Below the pieces are notes generated by a model. It made no database searches and was not told the origin of the DNA. It saw only the letters and a program-made list of their open reading frames with translations. From Aliamphritea ceti (lineage in GTDB: Bacteria > Pseudomonadota > Gammaproteobacteria > Pseudomonadales > Balneatricaceae), in assembly GCF_024347215.1 (NCBI RefSeq), contig NZ_AP025282.1:3472001-3536000 (forward strand): a DNA stretch of 64,000 nucleotides, written 5' to 3'. Both the position numbers and the translations under genes were made by a program. Each line of letters starts with the position of its first letter. Positions within the stretch are counted from its first letter, which is position 1. Below, one piece after another: positions 52,276 through 61,614 of this stretch.

Positions 52276-52821
52276 TCAGTGGCCACGTGTCATGTCCACC
52301 AGCACTTGCAAATCAATCTGTTCAAAGCCAAGTATTTCACCGCCTTCGGCATCAGCAAATGCCTGAGCATCCTCTTGGCGGGCAAAACTCGCCAAAGTAG
52401 CCCCCATAGCTCCCTGTTTAGAATGCCCTATGACATACCAGGCCTCACGGGCATCCACATAGGTTTCTTCATCCGGGTGGTCCCAGGGCGTGACGGCCAT
52501 ATCATGTACAAAAGCCTGCTTCACGTTATGGCTATTTTCCGGGTCCACAATAAACGCAAACATATCCCGGGTTGAACAGAACTTCAGGTTACCTTCAATG
52601 CCCTTGCTGAACAGCTGGCCTTTCGGCCCCGGGTAATTGGTAATGATCATGCCGCATAAGTGGCACTCTTCACCGCTCTCTATTGCCACTGCCTGCTGAA
52701 CCATTGCAGCCTGTTCATCTTCAGTACAACCTGCTAACAAACCCACAGACAACAGCAGCATCAATAGTGTTTTGATAATTTGGGTTTTAACCAGAGATAT
52801 TTCATTCAAAACGAATTTCAT
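52276..52821 (-). CDS. nosL: NosL, copper chaperone lipoprotein of nitrous oxide reductase
   Basis: The protein has about 181 residues from the ATG at 52821, chosen because AGGAGG lies five bases upstream. The frame also runs back to 52839 inside nosY. A lipoprotein signal ends in GLLAGC. The core contains the NosL copper-binding pattern ECHLCGMIITNYPGPKGQLF and FCSTRDMFAFI. NosL delivers Cu(I) for assembly of the NosZ copper centres in the periplasm. It is the last gene of the nos operon and overlaps nosY in the longer form. Confidence 0.9.
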   Translation of the reverse strand: MKFVLNEISLVKTQIIKTLLMLLLSVGLLAGCTEDEQAAMVQQAVAIESGEECHLCGMIITNYPGPKGQLFSKGIEGNLKFCSTRDMFAFIVDPENSHNVKQAFVHDMAVTPWDHPDEETYVDAREAWYVIGHSKQGAMGATLASFARQEDAQAFADAEGGEILGFEQIDLQVLVDMTRGH

Positions 52822-52835
52822 CACAGCCTCCTGGC

Positions 52836-53669
52836 TCACAAACCACGGCGGTTAAAAATGTACATAGCCAGGCTGGCAGGCATCACCAGCCAGGCCACTA
52901 ACCCTGCCAGTAATCCATACAGTGAAAACTGAGTTTGCTGTGCAATAGCCATCAGACCGGTCAGGTTCTGATCGGCAAAATAAGTAATGTTAACCAGTCT
53001 GAAAATATCTGTCGGATTCAGCAACAACATATATGGAAACAAATTAGCGTCGACATTACCCTCAGTAGAGACCAGTAAGCCCAGTAACCCCAGATCAAAT
53101 ACTAAGACGAAAATAAACCAGATAATCAGCGCGATACCCGCCGCTTTAGATTTTTCTGCAACACTGGCACTGATCACATACGCAATAGCGATAAATATCC
53201 AGCCCAGCAACATCGCAGATAAAATAAATACTGTGTAAGGCATCAATAAATCGCTCCATGACGTGCTGGCTGAAAATAAGCCAATCATCAGCGCCGAAGA
53301 GCCGAAACCAATCAGGGTTGAAAACGCCATTATCGCGCCCTGCCCTAGCATCTTACCTAATAAAAGCTGAGTTCTTGAAAGCGGATAGGTCATCAGTAGT
53401 AGCAAAGTGCCACTTTCATCTTCACCAACAATGCCATCGTACGACAGCATCAGAGCAATTAGCGGAATAATGAAAACCGCAAGGCTTGCCAGGCTCACAA
53501 TAGTCGTCGACAAAGAAGTAAAACCTACCTTACCCGCGGCTGCTGCGCCGAAGTAAGCAAGCCCGATAGCCAATACGGCAAAAATAATACAGATCGACAA
53601 AACCCAGCGGTTTCGTAAACCGTCGCGGAATTCCTTGCCCGCAACTGTCAATAATGGATTAAGCATCAT
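52836..53669 (-). CDS. nosY: NosY, membrane subunit of the NosDFY copper-centre maturation ABC transporter
   Basis: The protein has 277 residues with about six membrane segments (roughly 25-45, 60-80, 107-130, 145-170, 180-200 and 250-270). The start TVAGKEFRDGLRNRWVLSICIIFAVLAIGLAYFGAAAAGKVG is the typical NosY opening, and DGIVGEDESGTLLLLMTYPLSRTQLLLGK is conserved. It pairs with NosF (ATPase) and NosD (periplasmic) in maturation of the NosZ CuZ site. It overlaps nosF by four bases and nosL by a few bases. Confidence 0.93.
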   Translation of the reverse strand: MMLNPLLTVAGKEFRDGLRNRWVLSICIIFAVLAIGLAYFGAAAAGKVGFTSLSTTIVSLASLAVFIIPLIALMLSYDGIVGEDESGTLLLLMTYPLSRTQLLLGKMLGQGAIMAFSTLIGFGSSALMIGLFSASTSWSDLLMPYTVFILSAMLLGWIFIAIAYVISASVAEKSKAAGIALIIWFIFVLVFDLGLLGLLVSTEGNVDANLFPYMLLLNPTDIFRLVNITYFADQNLTGLMAIAQQTQFSLYGLLAGLVAWLVMPASLAMYIFNRRGL

Positions 53670-54601
53670 AACGCAGCCTCCTCATCACAATGGCGCTGAA
53701 TAAAGTGGGTATACAGGTCTTCCAGTGAAGGTAACTGCACATCAATATTTTCTACGCCGGATAAACTTGCCAGCGTACGCAGGGTCTGCATTTTTTCCTG
53801 CATAGGTACTGCCATACGCATACCTGAGCTGTCACAGCGGGCCAGCAAACGCAAATCCTCAGGTAACACTTCTGACTGCCCCTGTAACTGAAACACCGCC
53901 GGTAGGTTTGCCTGACTGCGTAACTGTTCAATGCTGCCACTGGCAAGTACTTCGCCCTGCCCCAAAATTAATGCCCGGTCGATATATTTCTCCACTCCTG
54001 GCAGTACATGTGAGCACAACACCACAGTGCAACCCTGATGCTTTAAATGATCAATGCTGTGGTAAAAGTCCTGGGTGGCAATAGGATCTAAACCAACGGT
54101 CGGTTCATCCAGTAACAGCAGCCGTGGACTCCCCAGCAAAGCCTGAGCTAATCCCAAACGCTGACGCATACCTTTTGAATAGGTTTTCACCCGCCTGCCT
54201 GAAGCATCTTTTAAACCAACCTGTGCCAGAAGCTCCAGGCACTCTTTACGGCAGGATTTACGCGCAAAGCCCTTTAATCGGGCAAAATATTCGAGTACTT
54301 CCTGACCTGTAAGCTGGTCATAAAAGCTGACATTTTCCTGCAGGAACCCTAGCTTGCCACGTAACTCACGGGCACCGGATTGAGTAGGATCCTTACCAAA
54401 TACACTGACACTGCCAGATGTCGCTTCAATTAAACCCAGAATCAGTTTAATAATGGTGGTCTTACCTGCACCGTTATGGCCAAACAGTCCGAAGACTTCA
54501 CCCGCCTGTAAATTCAGGCTCAGGCTCTGCAAAGCATTGACGCCCAGATACTTCTTTTCAACTTCTATTAATTCAACGATATTCTCTGTACTACTCATCA
54601 T
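53666..54601 (-). CDS. nosF: NosF, ATPase of the NosDFY system
   Basis: The protein has 311 residues. An ABC ATPase domain occupies residues 8-230: Walker A GHNGAGKTT (about 39), signature YSKGMRQRLGLAQALLG (about 140), Walker B RLLLLDEPTVGLD (about 160) and an H-loop in VVLCSHVL. The remaining 80 residues are the C-terminal extension usual in NosF. It provides ATP hydrolysis for NosY-NosD. It overlaps nosD (ATGA-type) and nosY. Confidence 0.94.
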   Translation of the reverse strand: MMSSTENIVELIEVEKKYLGVNALQSLSLNLQAGEVFGLFGHNGAGKTTIIKLILGLIEATSGSVSVFGKDPTQSGARELRGKLGFLQENVSFYDQLTGQEVLEYFARLKGFARKSCRKECLELLAQVGLKDASGRRVKTYSKGMRQRLGLAQALLGSPRLLLLDEPTVGLDPIATQDFYHSIDHLKHQGCTVVLCSHVLPGVEKYIDRALILGQGEVLASGSIEQLRSQANLPAVFQLQGQSEVLPEDLRLLARCDSSGMRMAVPMQEKMQTLRTLASLSGVENIDVQLPSLEDLYTHFIQRHCDEEAAL

Positions 54602-55956
54602 TCTGTACCTGCCTGTATCTGGATTGCCAGAGAGCTGTCTTCATCTGTAGCCTGCATTCCAGCCTGTTTCTGTGGCCGTTCAGCCATTAATGGCTGACTA
54701 TCCACTACACCTGGCCCTTTAAGCACTGGAAATTGTCGCTGTACCCAGCGCAGGGTCTCAATAGCAGGACTGTTAAGCAGCAATTTGGCAGCCGGAAACT
54801 TCCACAATAAACGGTCAACACTGTCATTCGGTTCGTATTCGATATCCCCAACGCCATCGCCATTCATATCCCAGCCCAGATAATCACTCCAGTAATTACC
54901 CGCCCAGTCCTGAGTACGGGTTGAAACATATTTCACCTGAGTTTTGTTATTCACAAAGGCATTGCCCACTAGCGTGTTATCTTCAGAAGCTGCAGTGAGG
55001 TGAATGCCAATATCGCTATCGGCAAAACGGTTGTCGGTAAATTCATTAAATAGTGAGTTGTAGATAAATAGCGCTTTACCTTCCAGACCTGCTCGCCTGG
55101 CTGCATTAGTGCCAGTTTTCTGCATATGAGGATTGTGGCGATTCTGAATACCGCGGATATCATTATTGCGCAGTGTTGAATTCGTGATGTAGTTCATCAA
55201 AATGCCGTAATTGACGTCATTGACGGAACGGTTATTCAACACTGTCAGATATTTTGACTGCATCAGCGCATAACCTGTCCGGGTATTTTCAGTCAGATTG
55301 TCTTGCAGCAAATTATTGTAGGAATACATGTAATGCACGCCATAGCGAAGGTCGTGCAGATAATTACCCACCAGCTCATTACCATTACTGGTGTCGATAT
55401 AAATGCCGTCGCGGGTTTCCCAAACCTCATTCCCCTTTACCAGCGCCTGGCTGACATTGAATAAATGGATCCCGTTACCACGATCGGAGGCACGTAATTC
55501 GAGATTACCACGTACCTTATTATTCAAAATCCGGGCTTGCTGGGTGGCATCAACCCAGATACCAAAACCACCGCCATAAAGGCTGTTATTCTCTATACGG
55601 CTTCCGGTGGCTGACGTTGCCAGTAAGATACCGGCATCCTGATTGGTCAGATCTTCACCCCAGTTAATAATCCGTAGATCATGAACATAACTTTTTTCAG
55701 CTTCAACCTGTAATGCATGCCCTTTACCGGCAGCATCAATGACAGCTCCCTTCTGAGCAGTCAGTTCTATCGTCTGTCGAACAACAAAGTTTCCCCGGTA
55801 TTCACCTTCGCCTAATACCAGAGTGTCACCTGCCTGGCTGCGATCCAGCACCAGCTGCAGGTCATCTTGCGGAGTTAACTGAATCACAGCCGCACTGGTT
55901 ACGCTGCTGGTCAGCAGTGCCAGCAGGCCAAAAATCCTTCCAGTCAGATTCAGCAT
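54598..55956 (-). CDS. nosD: NosD, periplasmic beta-helix protein for NosZ maturation
   Basis: The protein has 452 residues. A signal peptide (about 1-22, SSVTSAA) is followed by the repeated CASH/parallel beta-helix motifs of NosD: runs such as IENNSLYGGGFGIWV, VKGNEVWETRDGIYIDTSNGNELVGNYLHDLRYGVHYMYS, and WAGNYWSDYLGWDMNGDGVGDIEYEPNDSVDRLLW near 350-390. The last 50 residues are proline/Gln-rich. It delivers copper or sulfur to NosZ via NosF/NosY. It starts 52 bases after nosZ. Confidence 0.94.
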   Translation of the reverse strand: MLNLTGRIFGLLALLTSSVTSAAVIQLTPQDDLQLVLDRSQAGDTLVLGEGEYRGNFVVRQTIELTAQKGAVIDAAGKGHALQVEAEKSYVHDLRIINWGEDLTNQDAGILLATSATGSRIENNSLYGGGFGIWVDATQQARILNNKVRGNLELRASDRGNGIHLFNVSQALVKGNEVWETRDGIYIDTSNGNELVGNYLHDLRYGVHYMYSYNNLLQDNLTENTRTGYALMQSKYLTVLNNRSVNDVNYGILMNYITNSTLRNNDIRGIQNRHNPHMQKTGTNAARRAGLEGKALFIYNSLFNEFTDNRFADSDIGIHLTAASEDNTLVGNAFVNNKTQVKYVSTRTQDWAGNYWSDYLGWDMNGDGVGDIEYEPNDSVDRLLWKFPAAKLLLNSPAIETLRWVQRQFPVLKGPGVVDSQPLMAERPQKQAGMQATDEDSSLAIQIQAGTE

Positions 55957-56008
55957 CTGTTACCTCTCAAACAAGCCGGGCGATCATACCGCCCGGCGAT
56001 TACTGCCT

Positions 56009-57919
56009 TTAAGCAGGTTCAACCAACATACGGCCACGCATTTCCATGTGCAGCGCATGACAGAACCAGTTGCAATAGAACCACTGCACCCCTGGCTTAT
56101 CAGCCATAAAGGTCACAGACGCGGTTTGTTGCGGGCTGATTTCCATCTGCACACCGTGATTCACCATACAGAAACCGTGAGTTACGTCTTCGATCTGGTC
56201 AAGGTTGGTAATAACAACCGTTACTTCATCGCCCTGCTTCACGCTGAACTCATTCATGCCATAAGCAGGTGCAACAGACGTCATATAGACACGTACCTTG
56301 TTGCCGTCACGAATAACCTTGTTTTCAGTGTGTACGTTAACCCCATCCGCTTTCGCCATTGCAATAGTGCCGGCAAAAGTTGGATCTTCACGGTCGTACA
56401 GCTTGCGGGTTTTCACTTTAGAACGGTGAACGATCATGCAGTCATGCGGCTCAGCATACGTAGGACCGTCATGGATAAGTTTCATTTCATCGCCGGAAAT
56501 ATCAATCAGCTGATCATTTTCGGGATGCAGAGGGCCACACTGTAAGAAGCGGTCCTTAGCAAACTTCTGCAGTGATACCAGATACTTACCATCAGCATCA
56601 CGGGTTTCACCCATGCTGGTATGGTTATGGCCTGGCTGATAATGCACATCCAGCTTCTGCAGGATGTAATCAACGTTTTCACCGTTATATGCCTGAATGG
56701 CTTTTTCGACATTCCACTTACATACCTGGCTATCGATGAACAATGTTGTGAACGCATTGCCTTTACCGTCAAAGGCTGTGTGCAATGGCCCAAGACCCAG
56801 CTCAACTTCAGCAACTACTGTATCCCGTGGCTTAATCTTGTCGTCAAACAAAGCATCAAACTTATCTAGCTGGAATACAGTGACAGTTGGAGACAACTTA
56901 CCGTTGGCAACCGCGTACTTACCGCCCGGGGCAGTGTTGATACCGTGCGGGTTCTTAGGCACTGGTACATAGCGGGTCAGCTCAGAACCTTTACGGCCGT
57001 CCAGAACCGGTACATCGGATCCAGCCAGAGTAATAAATTTACCAGCCTTAACTGCTGCTTCAATACGCTCAATATTGAAGATAACCAGATGGTCACGCTC
57101 TGCCTTCATGGAACCGGTCAGATCAATAGCACCTTCTGAGTTATAACAAGTAGAGAACGCATACTTACCGGTGTAATCCGCATCAGTGTTATCCAGGTTA
57201 CCGTCAACAATGATCTGCCAGGACACGTCCATGCTTTCTGCGTCTACACCGTTGAACAGTGTGTAGTAGCCAGGTACGTCATCCATATTCAAGCCATTAT
57301 TCGGATGAGGAATACGGAATTCTGCATTGGCAAATAAGTACTTGGTATGCGGTACTTTCTGTACCCGTAAACCATGAATCGCCTGACAGTTAGGGATAGT
57401 CGTGATTTTGTCAGTTTTCATAATGTCACAGCGAATCCGCGCTACACGGGTATTCGCCTTGTCATTAATGAATACATATTTGCCGTCGTAATGACCATCT
57501 GTCATGGACATATGCGGATGGTGACAATCACCATTTAACGGTGCGTTTTCACCCAGAATCACCTTACTTTCGTTGGTAATACCCCAACCGGTCGCACTAT
57601 CAACGTTAAATACCGGAATACGCATCAGCTCACGCATTGATGGCAAGCCAAGGATACGTACTTCACCAGAGTGACCACCACTCCAGAAACCGTAGTACTC
57701 ATCCAGTTCACCCGGACCAACACTGCCGGCAGCGCCGGTAGAAGCCTGCGCGGTAGAAGGTAGCAAAGCACTACCCATACCTGCACCTAAGGTGCTGGCA
57801 ACCCCAGCCAACGCTGCTGAACCACCGAGGAATAAACGTCGGCTGACTTTTACATGTTCTGTTGCCTGCGGATCTTCAACATCAATCTTCGGCAAGCTCT
57901 TATCTTTCGGATCAATCAT
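56009..57919 (-). CDS. nosZ: NosZ, nitrous oxide reductase (clade I)
   Basis: The protein has about 636 residues from the ATG at 57919, with GGAGA upstream. A GTG five codons earlier is also in frame. A twin-arginine signal is visible as VSRRLFLGG (about 30-38), typical of clade I NosZ. The beta-propeller carries the CuZ His ligands, including CHHPHMSMTDG and EPHDCMIVH. The C-terminal cupredoxin domain carries the CuA motif WFYCNWFCHALHMEM (about 608-622). It reduces N2O to N2 in the periplasm, the last step of denitrification. It is flanked by nosR upstream and nosD downstream in the standard order. Confidence 0.97.
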   Translation of the reverse strand: MIDPKDKSLPKIDVEDPQATEHVKVSRRLFLGGSAALAGVASTLGAGMGSALLPSTAQASTGAAGSVGPGELDEYYGFWSGGHSGEVRILGLPSMRELMRIPVFNVDSATGWGITNESKVILGENAPLNGDCHHPHMSMTDGHYDGKYVFINDKANTRVARIRCDIMKTDKITTIPNCQAIHGLRVQKVPHTKYLFANAEFRIPHPNNGLNMDDVPGYYTLFNGVDAESMDVSWQIIVDGNLDNTDADYTGKYAFSTCYNSEGAIDLTGSMKAERDHLVIFNIERIEAAVKAGKFITLAGSDVPVLDGRKGSELTRYVPVPKNPHGINTAPGGKYAVANGKLSPTVTVFQLDKFDALFDDKIKPRDTVVAEVELGLGPLHTAFDGKGNAFTTLFIDSQVCKWNVEKAIQAYNGENVDYILQKLDVHYQPGHNHTSMGETRDADGKYLVSLQKFAKDRFLQCGPLHPENDQLIDISGDEMKLIHDGPTYAEPHDCMIVHRSKVKTRKLYDREDPTFAGTIAMAKADGVNVHTENKVIRDGNKVRVYMTSVAPAYGMNEFSVKQGDEVTVVITNLDQIEDVTHGFCMVNHGVQMEISPQQTASVTFMADKPGVQWFYCNWFCHALHMEMRGRMLVEPA

Positions 57920-57941
57920 CTTCTCATTCTCCACACAAGGA

Positions 57942-60131
57942 CTAAGCGTTCGGCACTGGCGCCGAATCGGTCACATCCAGAGTCTCAATTTTTGCCATAG
58001 CAGCTTGCTGCTTAGCGCGTTTTCGGGCCTTGACCACCAGCGGTGGACATTTGTCATTTCGGTAATAGGTCACCTGGCAATCCAGACACTGATGGCACTC
58101 GTTAGCATTGATAGAGCCATCAGGGTGAATTGCCTGAATTTCGCATTCGTTTGCACAGACTTTGCAGGGCTGGCCACATTCTTTGCGGCGTTTCAGCCAG
58201 TCGAATAAACGCAGCCGGGCAGGAATCGCCAGAGCAGCGCCCAGCGGGCAGATATAACGGCAGTAAACTTTACGGGTGAAAATATTGATCACCAGCAGAG
58301 CAACGGCATACAGCACGTAGCCCCATTCGCGGTTGAACTGCAGCAGGAAGGTTGTTTTAAAAGGCTCAACTTCAGAATAAAGCTCAGCTTCAGAAAGTGA
58401 CTCCAGCGACACGGCGAACAGCGCCAGCAAAATCACATATTTAATTGCCCAGAGGCGTTCATGTACGGCAAAGGGAATTTCATACTGCTTAACTTTGAAG
58501 CGGCGGGCGACTTCGTTAATTAGCTCCTGCAGCGCTCCAAACGGACATAGCCAGCCACAGAAGATCCCGCGGCCCCACAACAACATAGTCATTGCGACAA
58601 AGCCCCAGAGAATGAACAACATTGGGTCAAGCAGGAACAGATCCCACTGAAAATCACCCTGGAAAGCATGTACAAAGGTAAAGACGTTCACCACCGACAG
58701 CTGTCCCAGTGCATACCAACCGATAAACACCACGGTAAACACCAGATAACCATGACGCAGGCCGTGCATCAGCCGTGGGTAACGTACAAGTACATCCTGA
58801 ATAAAAATGATCACGAACAGCACCAGCAGCGCCACCGACAGCACGCCAATCTGGAAGGCTTTCTCACGCCAGATGCTCACCCACAGCGCTTCAGATTCTA
58901 CTTCAGCAATGGGCGCAACGGGTTCAGGACGTAACAAATACTGTTCAGGTGTTAAATAGTCGCCGTAGAAACTGGTAAATACACTGTCCAGAGCGCCAAT
59001 CTGACGGCGTACTAACAGTTCCAGTTGCCAGGGAGCCCCCGGATCAAAGTCATACTGATCACGGATAACAAAGATCGCCATCTCCCGAAAACCCGGAAAG
59101 CCGTCGATATAGACATCATCCAGCCGGTAGTAATCGGTATCATGAAAGCTGATCGCCTTACCGGCCTGCTGCAGCTGAGTGCGGTCAAAAATACCACCGC
59201 GCACATAACCATTACCTTTAAAGGAATATTCGCCCTCTCCCATCACAGCAATGGCGCTGTCGCCGGCATTAAGCTCGCCCATAAGCCAGTCATACTGCTG
59301 GTCACCAAGAAGATTGCGTCCAATAGTCGGGATATCAACTGGTGCGTAATACAACTCAATGAATTCTTTATCAGCAATGGCAGGTGTTTTCGCCGCCTGA
59401 TTCTCAGCTTTGGTACCTACAAAAGCGGCATCAATGTCTTTACGTTGTAATGCCAGGCGACGCACAGATCCATCACCAGTCAACTGCAACCAGTCTGCTT
59501 TAGAGAACACCTCAGGCCTGATAGTCGCGGGGGGAACAACCGCGACCTGAGAAAGACCTGCAATGCCAAGAATACGCGCGACTTTTCTGGCCGCCCGCAT
59601 AATCGCCTCGTTCACAACCATCACTGTGACAGTTGCACCGGAGACTACATCAACGTTTTTAACCTCCTCATTATTACCCGCACCGACTCTGACCTTGTCG
59701 GTCACATTCAGTCCCTGGTACTTATCAGTAAAATCAAAAAGTTTTTGTTCCGGAATGCCGACTAACAGAATAGGCTCATGATGTTCAAGAACCCGGGTAA
59801 CGACTAGCTGGCCTTCCCTGTCCATGACAATCAGAGTATTAATTGGTTTGCCAGAATAGGCGGGGATATTAACTACATCGTTGGTATTAAAGGCGTAGGC
59901 GATTTCTTCATCGCCTGTATACACACGTCGAATCAGAATCTGATCGCCGTCCAGCGCTTCCTTATCAGCAACACGGGTTGCCTCAGGTAAGGCCTGCAGA
60001 ATAGTCTCAGTTTGCTGAGCTTCACTGACTGGCACCATCGCCAGAGCAGTGTTCAGCATCACTAGCATAAGCATCGCCCCCAGCCATAAACGGCTAAGAA
60101 AACGCGCTAATTTTCTGCAATCTGCGTTCAT
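57942..60131 (-). CDS. nosR: NosR, electron-transfer and regulatory protein of nitrous oxide reduction
   Basis: The protein has about 729 residues from the ATG at 60131, with AAGAGG upstream. A GTG six codons earlier is an alternative. The N-terminal signal or anchor (about 12-32) is followed by a periplasmic FMN-binding domain that includes VSGATVTVMVVNEAI. Five or so membrane segments come next, containing CGWLCPFGALQELINEV and CRYICPLGAA. The C-terminal cytoplasmic part has two 4Fe-4S motifs (CGQPCKVCANECEIQAI and CHQCLDCQVTYYRNDKC). NosR passes electrons toward NosZ and supports nos expression. It ends 23 bases before nosZ and starts 24 bases after the CusF-like gene. Confidence 0.95.
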   Translation of the reverse strand: MNADCRKLARFLSRLWLGAMLMLVMLNTALAMVPVSEAQQTETILQALPEATRVADKEALDGDQILIRRVYTGDEEIAYAFNTNDVVNIPAYSGKPINTLIVMDREGQLVVTRVLEHHEPILLVGIPEQKLFDFTDKYQGLNVTDKVRVGAGNNEEVKNVDVVSGATVTVMVVNEAIMRAARKVARILGIAGLSQVAVVPPATIRPEVFSKADWLQLTGDGSVRRLALQRKDIDAAFVGTKAENQAAKTPAIADKEFIELYYAPVDIPTIGRNLLGDQQYDWLMGELNAGDSAIAVMGEGEYSFKGNGYVRGGIFDRTQLQQAGKAISFHDTDYYRLDDVYIDGFPGFREMAIFVIRDQYDFDPGAPWQLELLVRRQIGALDSVFTSFYGDYLTPEQYLLRPEPVAPIAEVESEALWVSIWREKAFQIGVLSVALLVLFVIIFIQDVLVRYPRLMHGLRHGYLVFTVVFIGWYALGQLSVVNVFTFVHAFQGDFQWDLFLLDPMLFILWGFVAMTMLLWGRGIFCGWLCPFGALQELINEVARRFKVKQYEIPFAVHERLWAIKYVILLALFAVSLESLSEAELYSEVEPFKTTFLLQFNREWGYVLYAVALLVINIFTRKVYCRYICPLGAALAIPARLRLFDWLKRRKECGQPCKVCANECEIQAIHPDGSINANECHQCLDCQVTYYRNDKCPPLVVKARKRAKQQAAMAKIETLDVTDSAPVPNA

Positions 60132-60154
60132 TATCAGCAACCTCTTCACTATCG

Positions 60155-60511
60155 CTACTGATCAGCAACATCGGTAATAGTGAACGTCATCATGTTCTGT
60201 TGCTGTAGACGAAAACGAATCTCCTGGCCTTCCTGAAAATCTGTAGCCTGCAAGCCAGGAGCCAGATTAAATTTCATCTGCATCTGACGCATATCCCATT
60301 CAGGAATACGCTGGTGCTGAACTTTAAGTTGATTAGTTTCCGCCAGAACACCCTTCACAACACCCGAAGTGCTTACCACCTCAGCCATACTTTGCGCACT
60401 GGCAACCTGCTTATGCATCATTTTGTGTTCTTCAGCCTGAGCAGTTAGTGCTGCAGCCCAGAGTAAAACGGTACAGCTCGCCAGAGCCAGATCTTTGAAC
60501 GGAACAAACAT
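60155..60511 (-). CDS. CusF-like periplasmic copper-binding protein heading the nos operon
   Basis: The protein has 118 residues. A signal peptide (about 1-26, ending TAQA) is followed by an OB-like small domain. The copper-site pattern RIPEWDMRQMQMKF (about 68-81, with Trp plus two Met), together with an upstream His (KVQHQR), resembles the CusF Cu(I) site of His, Trp, Met and Met. Its place as the first gene before nosR suggests it feeds copper to the NosZ pathway. This is an inference from position and motif. GGTAAGGAGATACC precedes the ATG. Confidence 0.8.
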   Translation of the reverse strand: MFVPFKDLALASCTVLLWAAALTAQAEEHKMMHKQVASAQSMAEVVSTSGVVKGVLAETNQLKVQHQRIPEWDMRQMQMKFNLAPGLQATDFQEGQEIRFRLQQQNMMTFTITDVADQ

Positions 60512-60601
60512 GACGGTATCTCCTTACCTTTACCTGTGACGATTTGTCGCTGCGACGATTTGTCACAGGTGAAAGTTTAAAGAGGCACCTTCCGAGGTGT
60601 A

Positions 60602-60615
60602 TTGACATCCATCAA
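60602..60615. promoter_or_regulatory. FNR/DNR-type binding site, proximal
   Basis: TTGACATCCATCAA matches the consensus TTGAT-N4-ATCAA at nine of ten positions. It is centred about 97 bases before the start codon of the CusF-like gene. It fits anaerobic or nitric-oxide-responsive activation of the nos operon. Confidence 0.72.
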
Positions 60616-60650
60616 GTTAGAGGAGGTTTGAAAATCAGGCTAAATCTGAA

Positions 60651-60664
60651 CTGATCCAGATCAG
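60651..60664. promoter_or_regulatory. FNR/CRP-type palindrome, distal
   Basis: CTGATCCAGATCAG is a perfect palindrome with the same 5-N4-5 geometry as FNR sites (CTGAT/ATCAG instead of TTGAT/ATCAA). It lies 36 bases beyond the proximal site and could be a second, weaker site. Binding is not shown. Confidence 0.5.
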
Positions 60665-60665
60665 T

Positions 60666-60872
60666 AAATTCACTGTAGACACAGTAAGAAAAGGCGCGAA
60701 TAGAATAAGAAATATCTTTTTAATAACCTTCAGCTACAGCCATAGAATAATTCGTTCATATACCTTTCAGATATTTCCGGTAGAGTCCGAATGATTGCCG
60801 CTGGCGCACTCTATACCCAAACAATAATGACGCCACATTCGGTCGCACAATAACTACCAGAAAGGTTTAGCC
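60666..60872. other. Intergenic region between the nos operon and the GST gene
   Basis: About 200 bases with no coding frame. It should contain the promoter of the GST gene on the plus strand, but no clear -10/-35 pair stands out to me. Confidence 0.4.
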
Positions 60873-61517
60873 ATGGAACTTTTTTCCCTCCCTGTTAGCA
60901 CCTATAGCGCAAAAGTGCGGATCGCATTGGGCCTGAAAAATATCGACTGCACCATCTCACCCCCACCAGGCGGATACAGCACAGCTGAATATATGCAATT
61001 GGTATCCCTGGGAACAATTCCTGCGTTACGGGTTGGTGAAGAATATTTTTCTGAATCAGATGTGATCATGGAGTATCTGGAAGATGCGTATCCGGCGTAT
61101 AGCCTGCTAACAGAGGATAATCTGAAGAGAGCCCGACACCGCTTTCTCGCCCGTTACCACGACTTATGGCTGGAACCTCATTTGCGCCGCACCTTTGCAC
61201 ATTGTGATCCGGCTACACGGGTACAGGCAGAGCTGGATGCACACCTGGATAAATTTGAAGAACGTCTTGAAAAGCTGGATGAGTTATTTACCGCACAGCC
61301 TTTCATGGTCGATGAAACCATCGGTTACGCCGACTGTGCCTTCCCAGCCACCATTGAGCTGGCTGATATCCTGCTACCAATGTTTGGTCGTGAACTAAAA
61401 CTGGGACCCAATATGCGTATCTGGCGTGAAGTTGCATTCGCAAATCCGGTAGTAAAAGCAGTCACTGATGAAAGCCGTACAGCCACGCTGGAATGGATGA
61501 ACAGTGGCGGCGGTTAA
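60873..61517 (+). CDS. Glutathione S-transferase-family protein
   Basis: The protein has 214 residues. The N-terminal thioredoxin-like domain (about 1-75) contains LFSLPVSTYSAKVRIALGLKNID and the GST pattern SLGTIPALRVGEEYFSESDVIMEYLED with the Ser after Glu. The C-terminal helical domain is as usual for the superfamily. It may conjugate glutathione or act as an SspA-like regulator. The sequence has no decisive motif for either. AGAAAGGTTTAGCC precedes the ATG. It is convergent with the SulP gene. Confidence 0.85.
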   Translation: MELFSLPVSTYSAKVRIALGLKNIDCTISPPPGGYSTAEYMQLVSLGTIPALRVGEEYFSESDVIMEYLEDAYPAYSLLTEDNLKRARHRFLARYHDLWLEPHLRRTFAHCDPATRVQAELDAHLDKFEERLEKLDELFTAQPFMVDETIGYADCAFPATIELADILLPMFGRELKLGPNMRIWREVAFANPVVKAVTDESRTATLEWMNSGGG

Positions 61518-61569
61518 TTCCTGTACATGTTGTTACAAACAGTGAATTAACAACACAAAATACAGCTAC

Positions 61570-61601
61570 AAAAAAGCCTGTTTAATAACAGGCTTTTTTA
61601 G
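61570..61601. terminator. Bidirectional terminator between the GST and SulP genes
   Basis: AAAAAAGCCTGTTTAATAAC AGGCTTTTTT: an 8-base stem flanked by A and T runs on both sides. It serves both convergent genes. Confidence 0.85.
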
Positions 61602-61614
61602 ATACATAATCAGA

